Shown piece after piece: positions 26,370-34,997 of a DNA stretch of 64,000 nt. The stretch is from contig CANKZM010000001.1 in NCBI GenBank assembly GCA_947488305.1, positions 496,001 to 560,000 on the forward strand. Direction: 5' to 3'. A program made the translations under genes and the position numbers. The notes below the pieces were generated by a model. It did no database searches. It was not told the origin of the DNA and saw only the letters and a list, made by a program, of their open reading frames with translations. The stretch comes from an uncultured Roseobacter sp. GTDB taxonomy: Bacteria; Pseudomonadota; Alphaproteobacteria; Rhodobacterales; Rhodobacteraceae. Each line of letters begins with the position of its first letter. The first letter of the stretch is position 1.

Positions 26370-26858
26370 ATGTCGAGTGCCGCAGACCCAGCAACCTTTG
26401 CATCAATCGGACCGCAACCTGCACGTACATTGGATGGGAGCCGAATGCTTCTGCGCGGATTGCAGGGCGTTATTGGGGTGGCACTCCTTCTGACTGCATT
26501 GGGTCTGTGGCTCGCGCCCGGTGCGAGTTGGGCGCAGGACGTCATGTTGATGAAACTCGGTGCTTCCGCCATCGCAGGCATGGCCGGATTAGCTTGTTTG
26601 CAGGGTTTTGTGCGACCGACGCCGCCAAAAGTAGAAATTGATACGATCCGACATGAAATTCGGCTGGTGCGAACACGTGGCAAGGATCGGTATGTGCTGG
26701 ACCGCTGCGCATTCAAGGACCTGACGCTCGTAGAAAACTCGGGCACACATGTGCAGCTTTGGGGCAAGAACAGCACCTTGATCGCCGAAGTAGCGGCAAC
26801 TGACCGTGTGTCACATCGAAGCCTCGTGACGGCCCTGCGGGTGGCAGGTAAACTTTAG
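26370..26858 (+). CDS. Conserved hypothetical two-TM membrane protein
   Basis: The 162-residue protein starts at ATG 26370 with GAGGA 9 bp before. Two hydrophobic stretches (LLRGLQGVIGVALLLTALGLWLA and LMKLGASAIAGMAGLACLQGF, each given by its extent ~35-58 and ~70-92) flank a short loop. The soluble C-terminus (EIDTIRHEIRLVRTRGKDRYVLDRC) looks like a PH-like or lipid-facing domain. I do not recognise the family. It lies alone between the ribosomal operon and the YceI gene. Confidence 0.6.
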   Translation: MSSAADPATFASIGPQPARTLDGSRMLLRGLQGVIGVALLLTALGLWLAPGASWAQDVMLMKLGASAIAGMAGLACLQGFVRPTPPKVEIDTIRHEIRLVRTRGKDRYVLDRCAFKDLTLVENSGTHVQLWGKNSTLIAEVAATDRVSHRSLVTALRVAGKL

Positions 26859-26992
26859 ATAATTACGCACCTCGAACGTCGTTTGAAGCGCGCAGTGTTC
26901 AACTGCGCGCATAACCTGTTCGTGATCTGCATTTGCCTACGCCCAAATTGCCCCCATGTTGTTGTTGGTAAACAACCTCGGAGGTACCTTCC

Positions 26993-27562
26993 ATGAAATC
27001 CATTCTTCTTGCGACCGCCTTGACGACAGCAGCAAGCTTTGCCGCCGCCGCAGACAAATACGTGCTGGACGCCAGCCACAGCCAGGTTCTCTTTAGCTAC
27101 AACCACCTCGGATTTTCCACGACCTTTGGCATGTTCTCTGGTTTCGAAGGGGAAATCACGTTCGATCAGGAAGATCCTGCGAATTCCTCCGTTACGGTAT
27201 CCATGCCGACCATGAGCATGTTCACGGGTTGGGAAAAGCGTACGGGCCACTTCATGTCAGACGATTTCTTTGGCGCGACCGAAGAAGACATGATCAGCTT
27301 TACCTCCACCGCAATCGAAGTCACCGGCGACAACACAGCCAAGATCACTGGCGATCTGACGATGAACGATACAACAAAGTCTGTTGTACTGGATGCGGTG
27401 CTTAACAAGACGGGCACGCATCCGATGGCAAACAAGGATTGGGCCGGTTTTGATGCGACAACCACGCTGTTGCGCTCAGACTTTGGTCTTGGCTTTGCTG
27501 CACCGGCGGTGAGCGACGAAGTTGAGGTCCGCATCTCGATTGAAGCGATGAAAGCCGAATAA
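26993..27562 (+). CDS. Periplasmic YceI-family protein
   Basis: The 189-residue product starts at ATG 26993 with CGGAGG 8 bp before. A signal peptide (cleaved near AAA-DKYVLD, residue ~20) is followed by the YceI lipocalin-like barrel: DASHSQVLFSYNHLGFSTT, FGMFSGFEGEITFD, GHFMSDDFF and GDLTMNDTTKSVVLD. YceI proteins bind polyisoprenoid or amphiphilic ligands in the periplasm. The neighbouring convergent gene encodes cytochrome b561 fused to another YceI domain, so both probably serve one function linked to quinone/isoprenoid redox. Confidence 0.9.
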   Translation: MKSILLATALTTAASFAAAADKYVLDASHSQVLFSYNHLGFSTTFGMFSGFEGEITFDQEDPANSSVTVSMPTMSMFTGWEKRTGHFMSDDFFGATEEDMISFTSTAIEVTGDNTAKITGDLTMNDTTKSVVLDAVLNKTGTHPMANKDWAGFDATTTLLRSDFGLGFAAPAVSDEVEVRISIEAMKAE

Positions 27563-27583
27563 TCTGGTTGACCCATTTGCTTG

Positions 27584-27611
27584 AAGGCCGCGTCTACTGC
27601 GCGGCCTTTTT
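27584..27611 (+). terminator. Rho-independent terminator after the yceI gene
   Basis: Nine-base arms AAGGCCGCG / CGCGGCCTT, seven-base loop, then a T-run. It lies between the convergent YceI and b561-YceI genes. Confidence 0.8.
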
Positions 27612-27615
27612 GCGT

Positions 27616-28845
27616 TTAGTTGCCCAGGATGGCCCCATCATCGGTCGTTTCGCGCGCCGTGAGCATGATCGCGATGTCCACCCCGAACCGGACATTGCTT
27701 TCGTCTGGCTGACTTTGAGCGCCGATTGCGTAATCGCGCCGATCAACAGCCGTTGAGGCATTGACCGTTGCCAGATTGTCGTTGATCTCCAGATCGAACG
27801 GGAAGGATACCGGCATCGACTGATCCTTGATGGTCAGGGTTCCTTCGGCGACATAACCGTCCGCATTGCGCAGTAAGGTGCCGGTGTAGGTAGCTGTCGG
27901 GAAGTTTTCTGCATTGAAGAAATCGGCACCCAAGGCTTGTCCTGTGACAGACCCCAGAGTGAGAGATCCGATTGCAATGGTCACGTCGACGCTGCCCGCC
28001 GCGCCTTCGGTGACACTTTCGTCAAAGCTGATACTGGCGGTCCAATCCGCGAACTGACCTGTCACCGGTGCGCCAAGCTGTGTCACGGTGATCTCAATCA
28101 TGCCTTCCTCGACGACCCAATCGGATTGTACCGCTTCAAGTGCTGCCGCCTGAACGCTGCCGTCGTGTTTGGCGTAAAGCCCTAACGCGGACCCTGTCGC
28201 AAGCGCTGCGGCCCAGACGCCGAGGGCAACCACTGCAGGTGCCGCCGATTTCTTTGCCGGGGTTGGGGGCGCAATGTCCGGCATGTCCGGCAGCATCCGC
28301 CTTAGCGTAGCGTCACGGTCCACAAAATGGTGTTTCAACGCGCCGGCCAAATGCAGAAAGATCGACAATGCCAGGACCCGCTCGAACACGATGTGAAGCC
28401 CCGCCGTAATGCCCGCGAGGGTTTCGGATTTTGGCACGAGCGGCAAATCCTGCCCCAATGGCCACCAGATTGGGGCAAAGCCTGAGGTTGCGGCGTGATG
28501 TATCCAGCCCGAAAGCGGCACAACAATCAGGGATCCATACAACAGCCAGTGCACCGTCGCTGCTGCCAAGGTTTCCAGCTTTCGGTCGGGATGTAAGTGT
28601 GCAGGTTTCGGTTGGCTGATGGCCCAGGCGATGCGGCCAAGCGCCACGAAGAACACGGTGACGCCTAACGTCTTATGCAATGAGAAAAGCCACGCCTTTT
28701 GAGACAACTGTTCAGAGGTCTCATAGGGTAGCCAGTTTGCATAGATGCCCAGCGGGATGAGTGTCAGGACCAACAACGCGGTCAGCCAATGAAAAACCTT
28801 GGCAATCGCGCCGTAATACAAAGTGGAATTGGCCAGAGGCATCAA
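27616..28845 (-). CDS. Cytochrome b561-YceI fusion protein
   Basis: The 409-residue protein has an N-terminal cytochrome b561 domain (~1-195) of four membrane helices. Heme-ligand histidines are in KVFHWLTALL, SLHKTLGV, WIHHAATSG and GLHIVFERVLALSIFLHLAG. A linker with one more hydrophobic segment (~205-230) leads to a YceI domain (~235-400) with GQFADWTASISFDESV, ADFFNAENFPTATYT and GTLTIKDQSMPVSFPF. The fusion puts YceI on the periplasmic face next to a quinone-reactive b-type cytochrome. Start could also be the second Met, three bases later. Confidence 0.85.
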   Translation of the reverse strand: MMPLANSTLYYGAIAKVFHWLTALLVLTLIPLGIYANWLPYETSEQLSQKAWLFSLHKTLGVTVFFVALGRIAWAISQPKPAHLHPDRKLETLAAATVHWLLYGSLIVVPLSGWIHHAATSGFAPIWWPLGQDLPLVPKSETLAGITAGLHIVFERVLALSIFLHLAGALKHHFVDRDATLRRMLPDMPDIAPPTPAKKSAAPAVVALGVWAAALATGSALGLYAKHDGSVQAAALEAVQSDWVVEEGMIEITVTQLGAPVTGQFADWTASISFDESVTEGAAGSVDVTIAIGSLTLGSVTGQALGADFFNAENFPTATYTGTLLRNADGYVAEGTLTIKDQSMPVSFPFDLEINDNLATVNASTAVDRRDYAIGAQSQPDESNVRFGVDIAIMLTARETTDDGAILGN

Positions 28846-29040
28846 GAATCTCCGCTAGGGCATCGTTTGAGTTAGATTACTATGTGTTGTCGCGACGACA
28901 ATCCGCCCGTGCGCACAATTGGTGCGCGCCGTACCATACGGTGGCCTGTTCCAGATTCAGCTTCGCGGGTAGCGAGACGTTGCCCTCACGGCAAGGGCAG
29001 GCTAATCGGGTAGGAACCATCGCGATAAAAGGCAATTAAT

Positions 29041-29973
29041 ATGAGCAAAGCTTTCGTTTTTCCCGGGCAAGGTGCCCAAACGATCGGCATGGGGCGGGCG
29101 CTGGCGGATGCGTACCCTTCCGCGCGTTCCGTCTTCGAAGAAGTTGATGATGCATTGGATGAGAAGTTCAGCGCATTAATCTGGGAAGGGGATATCGAGA
29201 CACTGACCCTGACAGAAAATGCACAACCCGCGTTGATGGCAACGTCTATGGCTGCCATCCGGGCGCTGGAGGCCGAAGGCGTCTCAGTCAGTGACGCGTC
29301 TTTTGTGGCGGGCCACAGTCTTGGCGAATATTCGGCACTGGCAGCGGCTGGTACTTTTTCGGTGGCCGATGCGGCGCAGCTTTTGCGCACCCGTGGGCTT
29401 GCCATGCAGCAGGCCGTACCGGTTGGTCAGGGGGCCATGGCTGCGGTGCTTGGGCTGGACTTTGACACAATGACTGAGATTGCCGCCAAGGCAGCAGGGG
29501 ATCAGGTGTGCCAGGTAGCAAATGCGAACGATCCCTCCCAGAACGTGGTATCAGGAGACAAGGAAGCGGTTGAGCGCGCAACGGTGCTTGCCAAGGAGGC
29601 CGGCGCGAAACGTGCGTTGCTTTTGCCGGTGTCCGCACCGTTTCACTGTGCGCTTATGGCGCCCGCAGCAGACCGCATGGCTGAGGTGCTTGAAACTGTT
29701 GAGGTTCGGGCCCCGATCGTTCCCATTGTGCTCAATGTAGCGGCGGAAGCGGTGAGTGACCCTGCGGAGATCAAGCAGCTGCTGATCCGTCAGGTCACCG
29801 GGCAAGTACGTTGGAAAACGTCAGTCGAGTGGATGGTGGGGCACGGCGTCACCGAGTTTTGGGAGGTCGGAGCGGGCAAAGCACTGTCGGGTATGATCCG
29901 GCGCATCGCAAAAGAAGCCGCGACCCGAAACATCGGGACACCAGAAGATATCAAAGCGGCCTTGGAGGCCTGA
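29041..29973 (+). CDS. fabD: Malonyl-CoA:ACP transacylase
   Basis: The 310-residue protein transfers malonyl from CoA to ACP for type II fatty-acid synthesis. The FPGQGAQTIGMG start and the nucleophile elbow GHSLGEYSAL (Ser93) are present, followed by the catalytic histidine region SAPFHCALM. It begins the fabD-fabG-acpP-(GNAT)-fabF-mltG block and is followed by fabG after 14 bp. Confidence 0.95.
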   Translation: MSKAFVFPGQGAQTIGMGRALADAYPSARSVFEEVDDALDEKFSALIWEGDIETLTLTENAQPALMATSMAAIRALEAEGVSVSDASFVAGHSLGEYSALAAAGTFSVADAAQLLRTRGLAMQQAVPVGQGAMAAVLGLDFDTMTEIAAKAAGDQVCQVANANDPSQNVVSGDKEAVERATVLAKEAGAKRALLLPVSAPFHCALMAPAADRMAEVLETVEVRAPIVPIVLNVAAEAVSDPAEIKQLLIRQVTGQVRWKTSVEWMVGHGVTEFWEVGAGKALSGMIRRIAKEAATRNIGTPEDIKAALEA

Positions 29974-29987
29974 AGGGAGGAGAGCAG

Positions 29988-30725
29988 ATGTTTGATCTGA
30001 CAGGTAAAAACGCGCTGGTTACTGGTGCTTCTGGCGGGATCGGTGCCGAGATCGCCCGTGTCCTGCATGGCGCAGGGGCCACCGTCGGTCTATCGGGGAC
30101 CCGGGTTGATCCGCTGCAAGCGTTAGCCGGTGAGTTGGGAGAAAGTGCACACGTCCTGCCTTGCGACCTGAGCGATATGGCGGCGGTTGATGCCTTGCCA
30201 AAACAGGCTGCTGAGGCGATGGGCTCCGTCGATATTCTGGTCAATAACGCTGGGATCACCCGGGATAACCTTTTCATGCGAATGTCGGATGATGAATGGC
30301 AGTCGGTTCTGGACGTCAACCTGACGGCAACGTTCAAGCTCTGCAAAGGTGTCATGCGCGGCATGATGAAAGCGCGTTGGGGTCGCATCGTGAATATCTC
30401 AAGCGTTGTCAGTGCGACAGGCAACCCCGGTCAGGCGAACTATGCGGCGTCAAAGGCCGGTATGGTCGGCATGTCGAAAAGTCTGGCATATGAAGTCGCC
30501 AGTCGTGGCATCACCGTAAACGCGGTTGCGCCGGGCTTTATTGAAACGGCCATGACCGACAAACTGACGGACGATCAAAAAGCTGCCATCATGGGACAAA
30601 TCCCGGCGGGGCGTATGGGATCGGCGGGTGAAATTGCGTCCGGCGTCCTCTATCTTTCCAGTCCGGAAGCCGCTTATGTTACCGGCACGACCTTGCATGT
30701 GAATGGCGGTATGGCCATGTTGTAG
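29988..30725 (+). CDS. fabG: 3-oxoacyl-ACP reductase
   Basis: The ATG at 29988 follows a strong AAGGGAGGAGA site and yields 245 residues. It is a short-chain dehydrogenase with NADPH motif TGASGGIG, NNAGITRDN and catalytic YAASK. It reduces 3-oxoacyl-ACP in fatty-acid elongation. An in-frame upstream extension overlapping fabD is rejected because it lacks a ribosome site and family similarity. Confidence 0.95.
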   Translation: MFDLTGKNALVTGASGGIGAEIARVLHGAGATVGLSGTRVDPLQALAGELGESAHVLPCDLSDMAAVDALPKQAAEAMGSVDILVNNAGITRDNLFMRMSDDEWQSVLDVNLTATFKLCKGVMRGMMKARWGRIVNISSVVSATGNPGQANYAASKAGMVGMSKSLAYEVASRGITVNAVAPGFIETAMTDKLTDDQKAAIMGQIPAGRMGSAGEIASGVLYLSSPEAAYVTGTTLHVNGGMAML

Positions 30726-30972
30726 CAGCCAAGCGCATCCGTTTGAGCACAGATCACAATGCGTTTGCCATTGGGACAGCTTGTGTTAAAGGGGGCGCAG
30801 TTTTTGACTCGGTAGAAGTATGAGCTTTGCCGAAACCACCTGTTTCTACCCCTTCTTTTGGGCGGGATCAGGTTTCGAGCCGCCCTAAGGGGCAGAGGTT
30901 TGCTCCCGCTGAGATTCGGGCTGCAGACAACCGAAAAGGGGCCTATGTGGCCCGAACGAATGAGGGACTAAT

Positions 30973-31206
30973 ATGAGCGACATCGCAGATCGCGTGAAGA
31001 AAATCGTTGTTGAGCACCTTGGTGTCGAAGAAGACAAGGTGGTCGAGAGTGCATCCTTTATTGATGACCTTGGCGCTGACAGCCTTGACACCGTGGAATT
31101 GGTAATGGCCTTCGAAGAAGAATTCGGCATCGAGATTCCTGACGATGCGGCTGAAACCATCCAGACGTTTGGCGATGCGGTGAAGTTCATCAACGAAGCA
31201 TCCTGA
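30973..31206 (+). CDS. acpP: Acyl carrier protein
   Basis: The 77-residue acidic protein carries the phosphopantetheine serine in [11 protein letters not shown]. The four-helix ACP pattern ([17 protein letters not shown] ... [17 protein letters not shown]) is complete. A 247-bp spacer separates it from fabG, with a long-range GGTAGAA/TTCTACC repeat (30811-30850), so it may have its own promoter. Confidence 0.97.
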   Translation: MSDIADRVKKIVVEHLGVEEDKVVESASFIDDLGADSLDTVELVMAFEEEFGIEIPDDAAETIQTFGDAVKFINEAS

Positions 31207-31245
31207 CCGACAGCCGGGTTGACCGGTGTTGTCGACTAAAAGATT

Positions 31246-31278
31246 GGCACCTTTTCCTAGCGGAGAGGTGCCTTTTTC
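31246..31278 (+). terminator. Rho-independent terminator after acpP
   Basis: GGCACCT / AGGTGCC arms with a 13-base loop are followed by TTTTTCTTTT, 40 bp after the acpP stop. Confidence 0.75.
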
Positions 31279-31378
31279 TTTTCCGCATTCGCTAAAGGGT
31301 TGAATCGCACATAGATTCTGCGCCATGCTTTGCCCAGAGGGCGCAAAGCTCCGATTTCGCGATGAGAGGCAGCAGTAC

Positions 31379-31912
31379 ATGTCGCGTAGCATACCGACGA
31401 TCAATACGCATCGGCTCACATTGCGGGGCATGCGGGCAGAAGACTTCAACCGATTTGCCGAGATTTGGGCGATGCCCGAAGTTGTACGGTACATTGATAC
31501 CGCGCCGTGGTCTCGTAGTAAGGCGTGGGATGCATTTCTACGTCAGGCCGGCCATTGGCAAATCACAGGTTTCGGGCAATGGGCGATCAATCGCCACCGC
31601 GCCCCAGATATGTCCGGGCAGGTCGGTTTCTTTTTCGCAAAACGCGGCCTCGGTCCAGAGTTTGATGATTTTCCGGAAGCCGGTTGGGTGTTAGCGCCGG
31701 ATGCACATGGTCAAGGCTATGGCATGGAAGCGGTGAAGGCTGCGCACGATTGGTTTGACCGTGTGGTCACCGGACGGCTGGTGTGCATGATTGATCCACA
31801 AAATACTCGCTCCCTCCTTATTGCCGAGCAAATGGGATATCGCCACATGCGGGACGATGAAGTGGGCGACGGTGCGGTAAAGCTCTTTGAACGCAATGGA
31901 CCGCCGCAATAA
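31379..31912 (+). CDS. GNAT-family N-acetyltransferase (RimJ/RimL-like)
   Basis: The 177-residue protein starts at ATG 31379 (MSRSIPTINTHRLTLR); an in-frame ATG at 31325 would add an atypical 18-residue extension. Family signs are the TxRLxLR start, the acetyl-CoA pyrophosphate-loop region LAPDAHGQGYGMEA and the late DPQNTRSLLIAEQMGY. It acetylates amino groups; substrate unknown. It is inserted between acpP and fabF behind a terminator, so it is likely expressed alone. Confidence 0.8.
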   Translation: MSRSIPTINTHRLTLRGMRAEDFNRFAEIWAMPEVVRYIDTAPWSRSKAWDAFLRQAGHWQITGFGQWAINRHRAPDMSGQVGFFFAKRGLGPEFDDFPEAGWVLAPDAHGQGYGMEAVKAAHDWFDRVVTGRLVCMIDPQNTRSLLIAEQMGYRHMRDDEVGDGAVKLFERNGPPQ

Positions 31913-31990
31913 CGCGGGGCGATTCAAGAGCCCTTGCACAGAAACGCGGGCTCAAGGTAAGTGAGGGCAGAAATTGAAGGGGGCATTACG

Positions 31991-33250
31991 ATGCGCAGAG
32001 TAGTTGTCACAGGCCTTGGTCTGGTTACGCCTTTGGCGGATGGGGTAGAGGCAAGCTGGTCCCGCATTCTGGACGGCCAGTCCGGTGCGGGTCCGATCAC
32101 GGGCTTTGACGCGAGCAAACTGGTCACGCAGTATGCTTGTGAAGTGCCTTTGGGCGATGGGTCTGGCGGGACGTTCAATGCGGATGCGTATCTTGCGCCG
32201 AAGGAACAGCGCAAGGTCGACACTTTCATTCTCTTTGGTTTGGCAGCCGCTGAACAGGCTGTTAAAGACGCTGGATGGATGCCGGAAGACACCGAAAGCC
32301 TTGAGCGAACAGGTGTTCTGATTGGCTCTGGCATCGGCGGGTTGAACTCAATTGCCAACACGGCGGTTATGATGGCTGAAAAAGGACCGCGCCGGGTCTC
32401 GCCCTTCTTTGTACCGGGCGCGTTGATCAACCTCATATCGGGTCAAGTCAGCATCAAATATGGGTTCAAAGGGCCAAACCATTCGGTTGTAACGGCTTGC
32501 TCGACGGGCGCGCATGCAATTGGGGATGCCAGCCGGTTAATCCAGCATGGTGATGCGGATGTCATGATTGCGGGCGGCGCTGAAGCGGCCATCTGCGAGA
32601 TTGGGATTGCCGGGTTTAACGCTTGCAAAGCTCTGAGCACCAAGCGTGGCGATGACCCGCAAAAAGCCAGCCGCCCCTATGATGCAGATCGCGATGGGTT
32701 TGTAATGGGAGAGGGCGCAGGCATCGTCGTGTTGGAGGAATACGAACACGCCAAGGCACGCGGTGCCAAAATCTATGCAGAGGTTTTGGGGTATGGCTTG
32801 TCGGGCGATGCCTATCATATCACCGCACCGTCGGAGGATGGCGAGGGCGGCGAGCGCTCCATGCGGAACGCGCTGCGAAACGCTGGATTGGAGCCCAAAG
32901 ATGTGGATTACATCAATGCGCATGGGACGTCTACAATGGCCGATACCATTGAATTAGGCGCCGTTGAACGGTTGATGGGCGACCATGCAAGCAATGTCAC
33001 CATGTCATCCACAAAGTCCGCAACGGGGCATCTGTTGGGTGCTGCCGGTGCGATCGAGGCGATTTTCTCGATCCTTGCGATCCGCGATCAGGTCGCTCCG
33101 CCTACGATTAACCTCGACACTCCGGCGGTAGAGACAGCAATTGATCTTGCGCCAAATGCCAAACGTCCGCGCGAGATCAATGTGGCCTTGAGTAATTCCT
33201 TTGGCTTCGGCGGCACCAACGCGAGTGTCGTCTTTGGGAAGCCCGGCTGA
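31991..33250 (+). CDS. fabF: 3-oxoacyl-ACP synthase II
   Basis: The ATG at 31991 (GGGGG 8 bp before) gives 419 residues. The Cys-His-His condensing triad is present: TACSTGAHA (Cys170), NAHGTSTMADT and SATGHLLGAAGA. It elongates acyl-ACP with malonyl-ACP. Its stop overlaps the mltG start (TGATG), so both are translated together. Confidence 0.95.
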   Translation: MRRVVVTGLGLVTPLADGVEASWSRILDGQSGAGPITGFDASKLVTQYACEVPLGDGSGGTFNADAYLAPKEQRKVDTFILFGLAAAEQAVKDAGWMPEDTESLERTGVLIGSGIGGLNSIANTAVMMAEKGPRRVSPFFVPGALINLISGQVSIKYGFKGPNHSVVTACSTGAHAIGDASRLIQHGDADVMIAGGAEAAICEIGIAGFNACKALSTKRGDDPQKASRPYDADRDGFVMGEGAGIVVLEEYEHAKARGAKIYAEVLGYGLSGDAYHITAPSEDGEGGERSMRNALRNAGLEPKDVDYINAHGTSTMADTIELGAVERLMGDHASNVTMSSTKSATGHLLGAAGAIEAIFSILAIRDQVAPPTINLDTPAVETAIDLAPNAKRPREINVALSNSFGFGGTNASVVFGKPG

Positions 33251-34416
33251 TGTGGCGACATATCGCATCCAATGCGGTGACCCTTTTGATCGTACTGCTG
33301 TTCATGGGGGGCGGGGTGATCTTATGGGGGAAAGGCCAGTATGATGGCGCGGGTCCGCTAAGCGCCGCCTATTGTGTCGAAGTCCCAAGCGGATCGAACA
33401 TGCGGCGTGTCAGCGAACGTCTGGAAGAGGACGGCGCGATCCGTTCCGGTGCGATTTTCCGTATGGGAGCAGATTACGCCGAGAAGGCCAGCCAGTTGAA
33501 AGCAGGTAGTTATCTCGTACCTGAAGCGGCCTCGATGTCGCAGATCGTTGATACGATCACCCGTGGTGGCGCGAGCACCTGCGGAACTGAGGTCGTTTAC
33601 AGAATTGGCGTGAACCGGATCGGCGTGCAGCTTCGCGAATTGGAACCATCGACCAATCAGTTCGTGGAAAAGGCCAACTTCAATCCTGCTGAAGAGGATG
33701 CTCCCGAAATTTACGTGGACCGCAAAGCGTCTGCTGGCACTCGGTTTCGGGTGGCGCTCGCCGAGGGGGTTACTTCCTGGCAGATCGTTGAAGGTTTGAA
33801 GGCCATGGATATTCTGGAGGGAACAGTCGCTGAATTGCCGCCGGAGGGCGCTTTGGCACCCGATAGTTATGAGGTACGTCCAGGCGATACGCGGGAAGAT
33901 GTGCTTGCCCGTATGCGCACGGCTCAGGAAGAGCGGGTCGCACAGGTTTGGGAAACCCGTGCCGAAGGCTTACCTATCGAGACGCCAGAGGAGCTCTTGA
34001 TCCTCGCCTCCATCATAGAGAAAGAAACTGGCGTGGCCGAGGAACGAGGGCAGGTTGCCAGTGTTTTCGTAAACCGCCTGAACAGAGGGATGCGTCTGCA
34101 AACGGATCCAACGGTAATCTACGGCGTGACGGAGGGACGCGGCGTCTTGGGACGTGGTCTGAGGCAAAGTGAATTGCGCGCAGCGACCCCTTGGAACACC
34201 TATGTCATCGAAGGGCTTCCACCTACACCCATTGCGAATCCGGGGCTTGCCAGTCTTGAAGCAGCAGCCCAACCGCTCGAGACACCCTACATCTTCTTTG
34301 TGGCTGATGGCACAGGTGGTCATGCTTTTGCCGAAACGCTGGCTGAACATAACCGCAATGTGGCCGCTTGGCGCCGGATTGAGGCGGAGCGCGCCAACCA
34401 ATCCACCAACAATTGA
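33250..34416 (+). CDS. mltG: Endolytic murein transglycosylase MltG
   Basis: The 388-residue protein has one N-terminal membrane anchor (SNAVTLLIVLLFMGGGVIL) and the YceG domain with catalytic Glu257 in ASIIEKETGVAEERGQVASV and the conserved RGMRLQTDPTVIYG. It cuts nascent glycan strands in the periplasm and affects their length. Translationally coupled to fabF. No terminator is visible between its stop and the GTA promoter. Confidence 0.93.
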   Translation: MWRHIASNAVTLLIVLLFMGGGVILWGKGQYDGAGPLSAAYCVEVPSGSNMRRVSERLEEDGAIRSGAIFRMGADYAEKASQLKAGSYLVPEAASMSQIVDTITRGGASTCGTEVVYRIGVNRIGVQLRELEPSTNQFVEKANFNPAEEDAPEIYVDRKASAGTRFRVALAEGVTSWQIVEGLKAMDILEGTVAELPPEGALAPDSYEVRPGDTREDVLARMRTAQEERVAQVWETRAEGLPIETPEELLILASIIEKETGVAEERGQVASVFVNRLNRGMRLQTDPTVIYGVTEGRGVLGRGLRQSELRAATPWNTYVIEGLPPTPIANPGLASLEAAAQPLETPYIFFVADGTGGHAFAETLAEHNRNVAAWRRIEAERANQSTNN

Positions 34417-34481
34417 CCCGCAATCTTGGCGCAATAGCTTTCATTGCCTACCTGTGCTTTCAGGTTGGGGTAATCGCGAAT

Positions 34482-34518
34482 GGTTAACAAGCACCGTACG
34501 GTGGGTAAAGGTTAACAA
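34482..34518 (+). repeat. Two GGTTAACAA direct repeats upstream of the GTA promoter
   Basis: GGTTAACAA occurs at 34482-34490 and 34510-34518, 28 bp apart, with a 10-bp palindrome ACCGTACGGT (34493-34502) between them. They sit just upstream of the -35 box at 34530, where an activator would bind. They do not match the CtrA TTAA-N7-TTAA spacing. Confidence 0.55.
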
Positions 34519-34529
34519 TCTGATTTTGC

Positions 34530-34558
34530 TTGACTTTGCGAACGGTTACACGTATAGA
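34530..34558 (+). promoter_or_regulatory. Sigma70-type promoter of the GTA remnant
   Basis: TTGACT (34530-34535) and TATAGA (34553-34558) with the ideal 17-bp spacer form the best promoter in the window. Transcription would start near 34565. Confidence 0.65.
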
Positions 34559-34565
34559 TTGTGAC

Positions 34566-34601
34566 ATGCTAGAAGAAGTGGGCGAGCGACCCCGGGTATG
34601 A
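34566..34601 (+). other. Possible 11-codon leader peptide
   Basis: An ATG lies almost exactly at the predicted transcription start and opens a frame of 11 codons (MLEEVGERPRV) whose stop falls in the loop of the following terminator hairpin. There is no room for a ribosome site, so translation would have to be leaderless. Very tentative. Confidence 0.2.
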
Positions 34602-34619
34602 CCCGACGGGTCGCTTTTT
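34586..34619 (+). terminator. Terminator/attenuator between GTA promoter and first gene
   Basis: Outer arms GCGACCC (34586-34592) and GGGTCGC (34608-34614) stack on an inner CGGGT-ATG-ACCCG hairpin and are followed by TTTTTC. It sits between the predicted start site (~34565) and the first gene at 34665, so it would make a ~55-nt transcript unless read through. It may simply also end mltG transcription. Confidence 0.65.
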
Positions 34620-34664
34620 CGTTTCTCTCGTGCGGAGACTACGCGCATGAGAGGTAAAACCTGA

Positions 34665-34997
34665 ATGACTTTACTAACCCCAGAGCACGTAGAGTCCGAG
34701 ACCGAAAATCTTTTGAATTCGGTCATCGGAACGATCAAGGATTTACGCCAGGAACTGGAAGGCCTGAAAGAAAAGGTCCGGTCGGGCGAAGATCTTGAAC
34801 AGACGCAGGACAAAAGAACGGTGTCATCGGCAACGGCGCTTTTGAAGACCTGCCAGGAAGTGGAGAATCGTCTTGTCGAATGTCGTAGCAAAACAGCCGG
34901 AATCGCAAAAGGGGGCTATGCCCTCGATCTTGAGCGGGCCCGGATTGAGATCGGGTGCAAGCTGGATCGCCTCCGCGGCACGACACGTGCAGGATGA
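34665..34997 (+). CDS. Small GTA g1-like protein (small terminase candidate)
   Basis: The 110-residue protein is helical and charged (TENLLNSVIGTIKDLRQELEGLKEKV, then LLKTCQEVENRLVECR), with a coiled-coil-like N-terminal half. Its position directly before a large-terminase frame matches g1 of Rhodobacter-type gene transfer agents, where g1 acts as the small terminase. It has GAGG about 10 bp before the ATG. Identification rests on context more than on sequence. Coding overlaps the start of the next frame. Confidence 0.65.
   Translation: MTLLTPEHVESETENLLNSVIGTIKDLRQELEGLKEKVRSGEDLEQTQDKRTVSSATALLKTCQEVENRLVECRSKTAGIAKGGYALDLERARIEIGCKLDRLRGTTRAG

Noticed and set aside
34482-34518. CtrA binding site at the GTA promoter
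   Set aside because: GTTAAC elements occur but the TTAA-N7-TTAA spacing of CtrA sites is not met.
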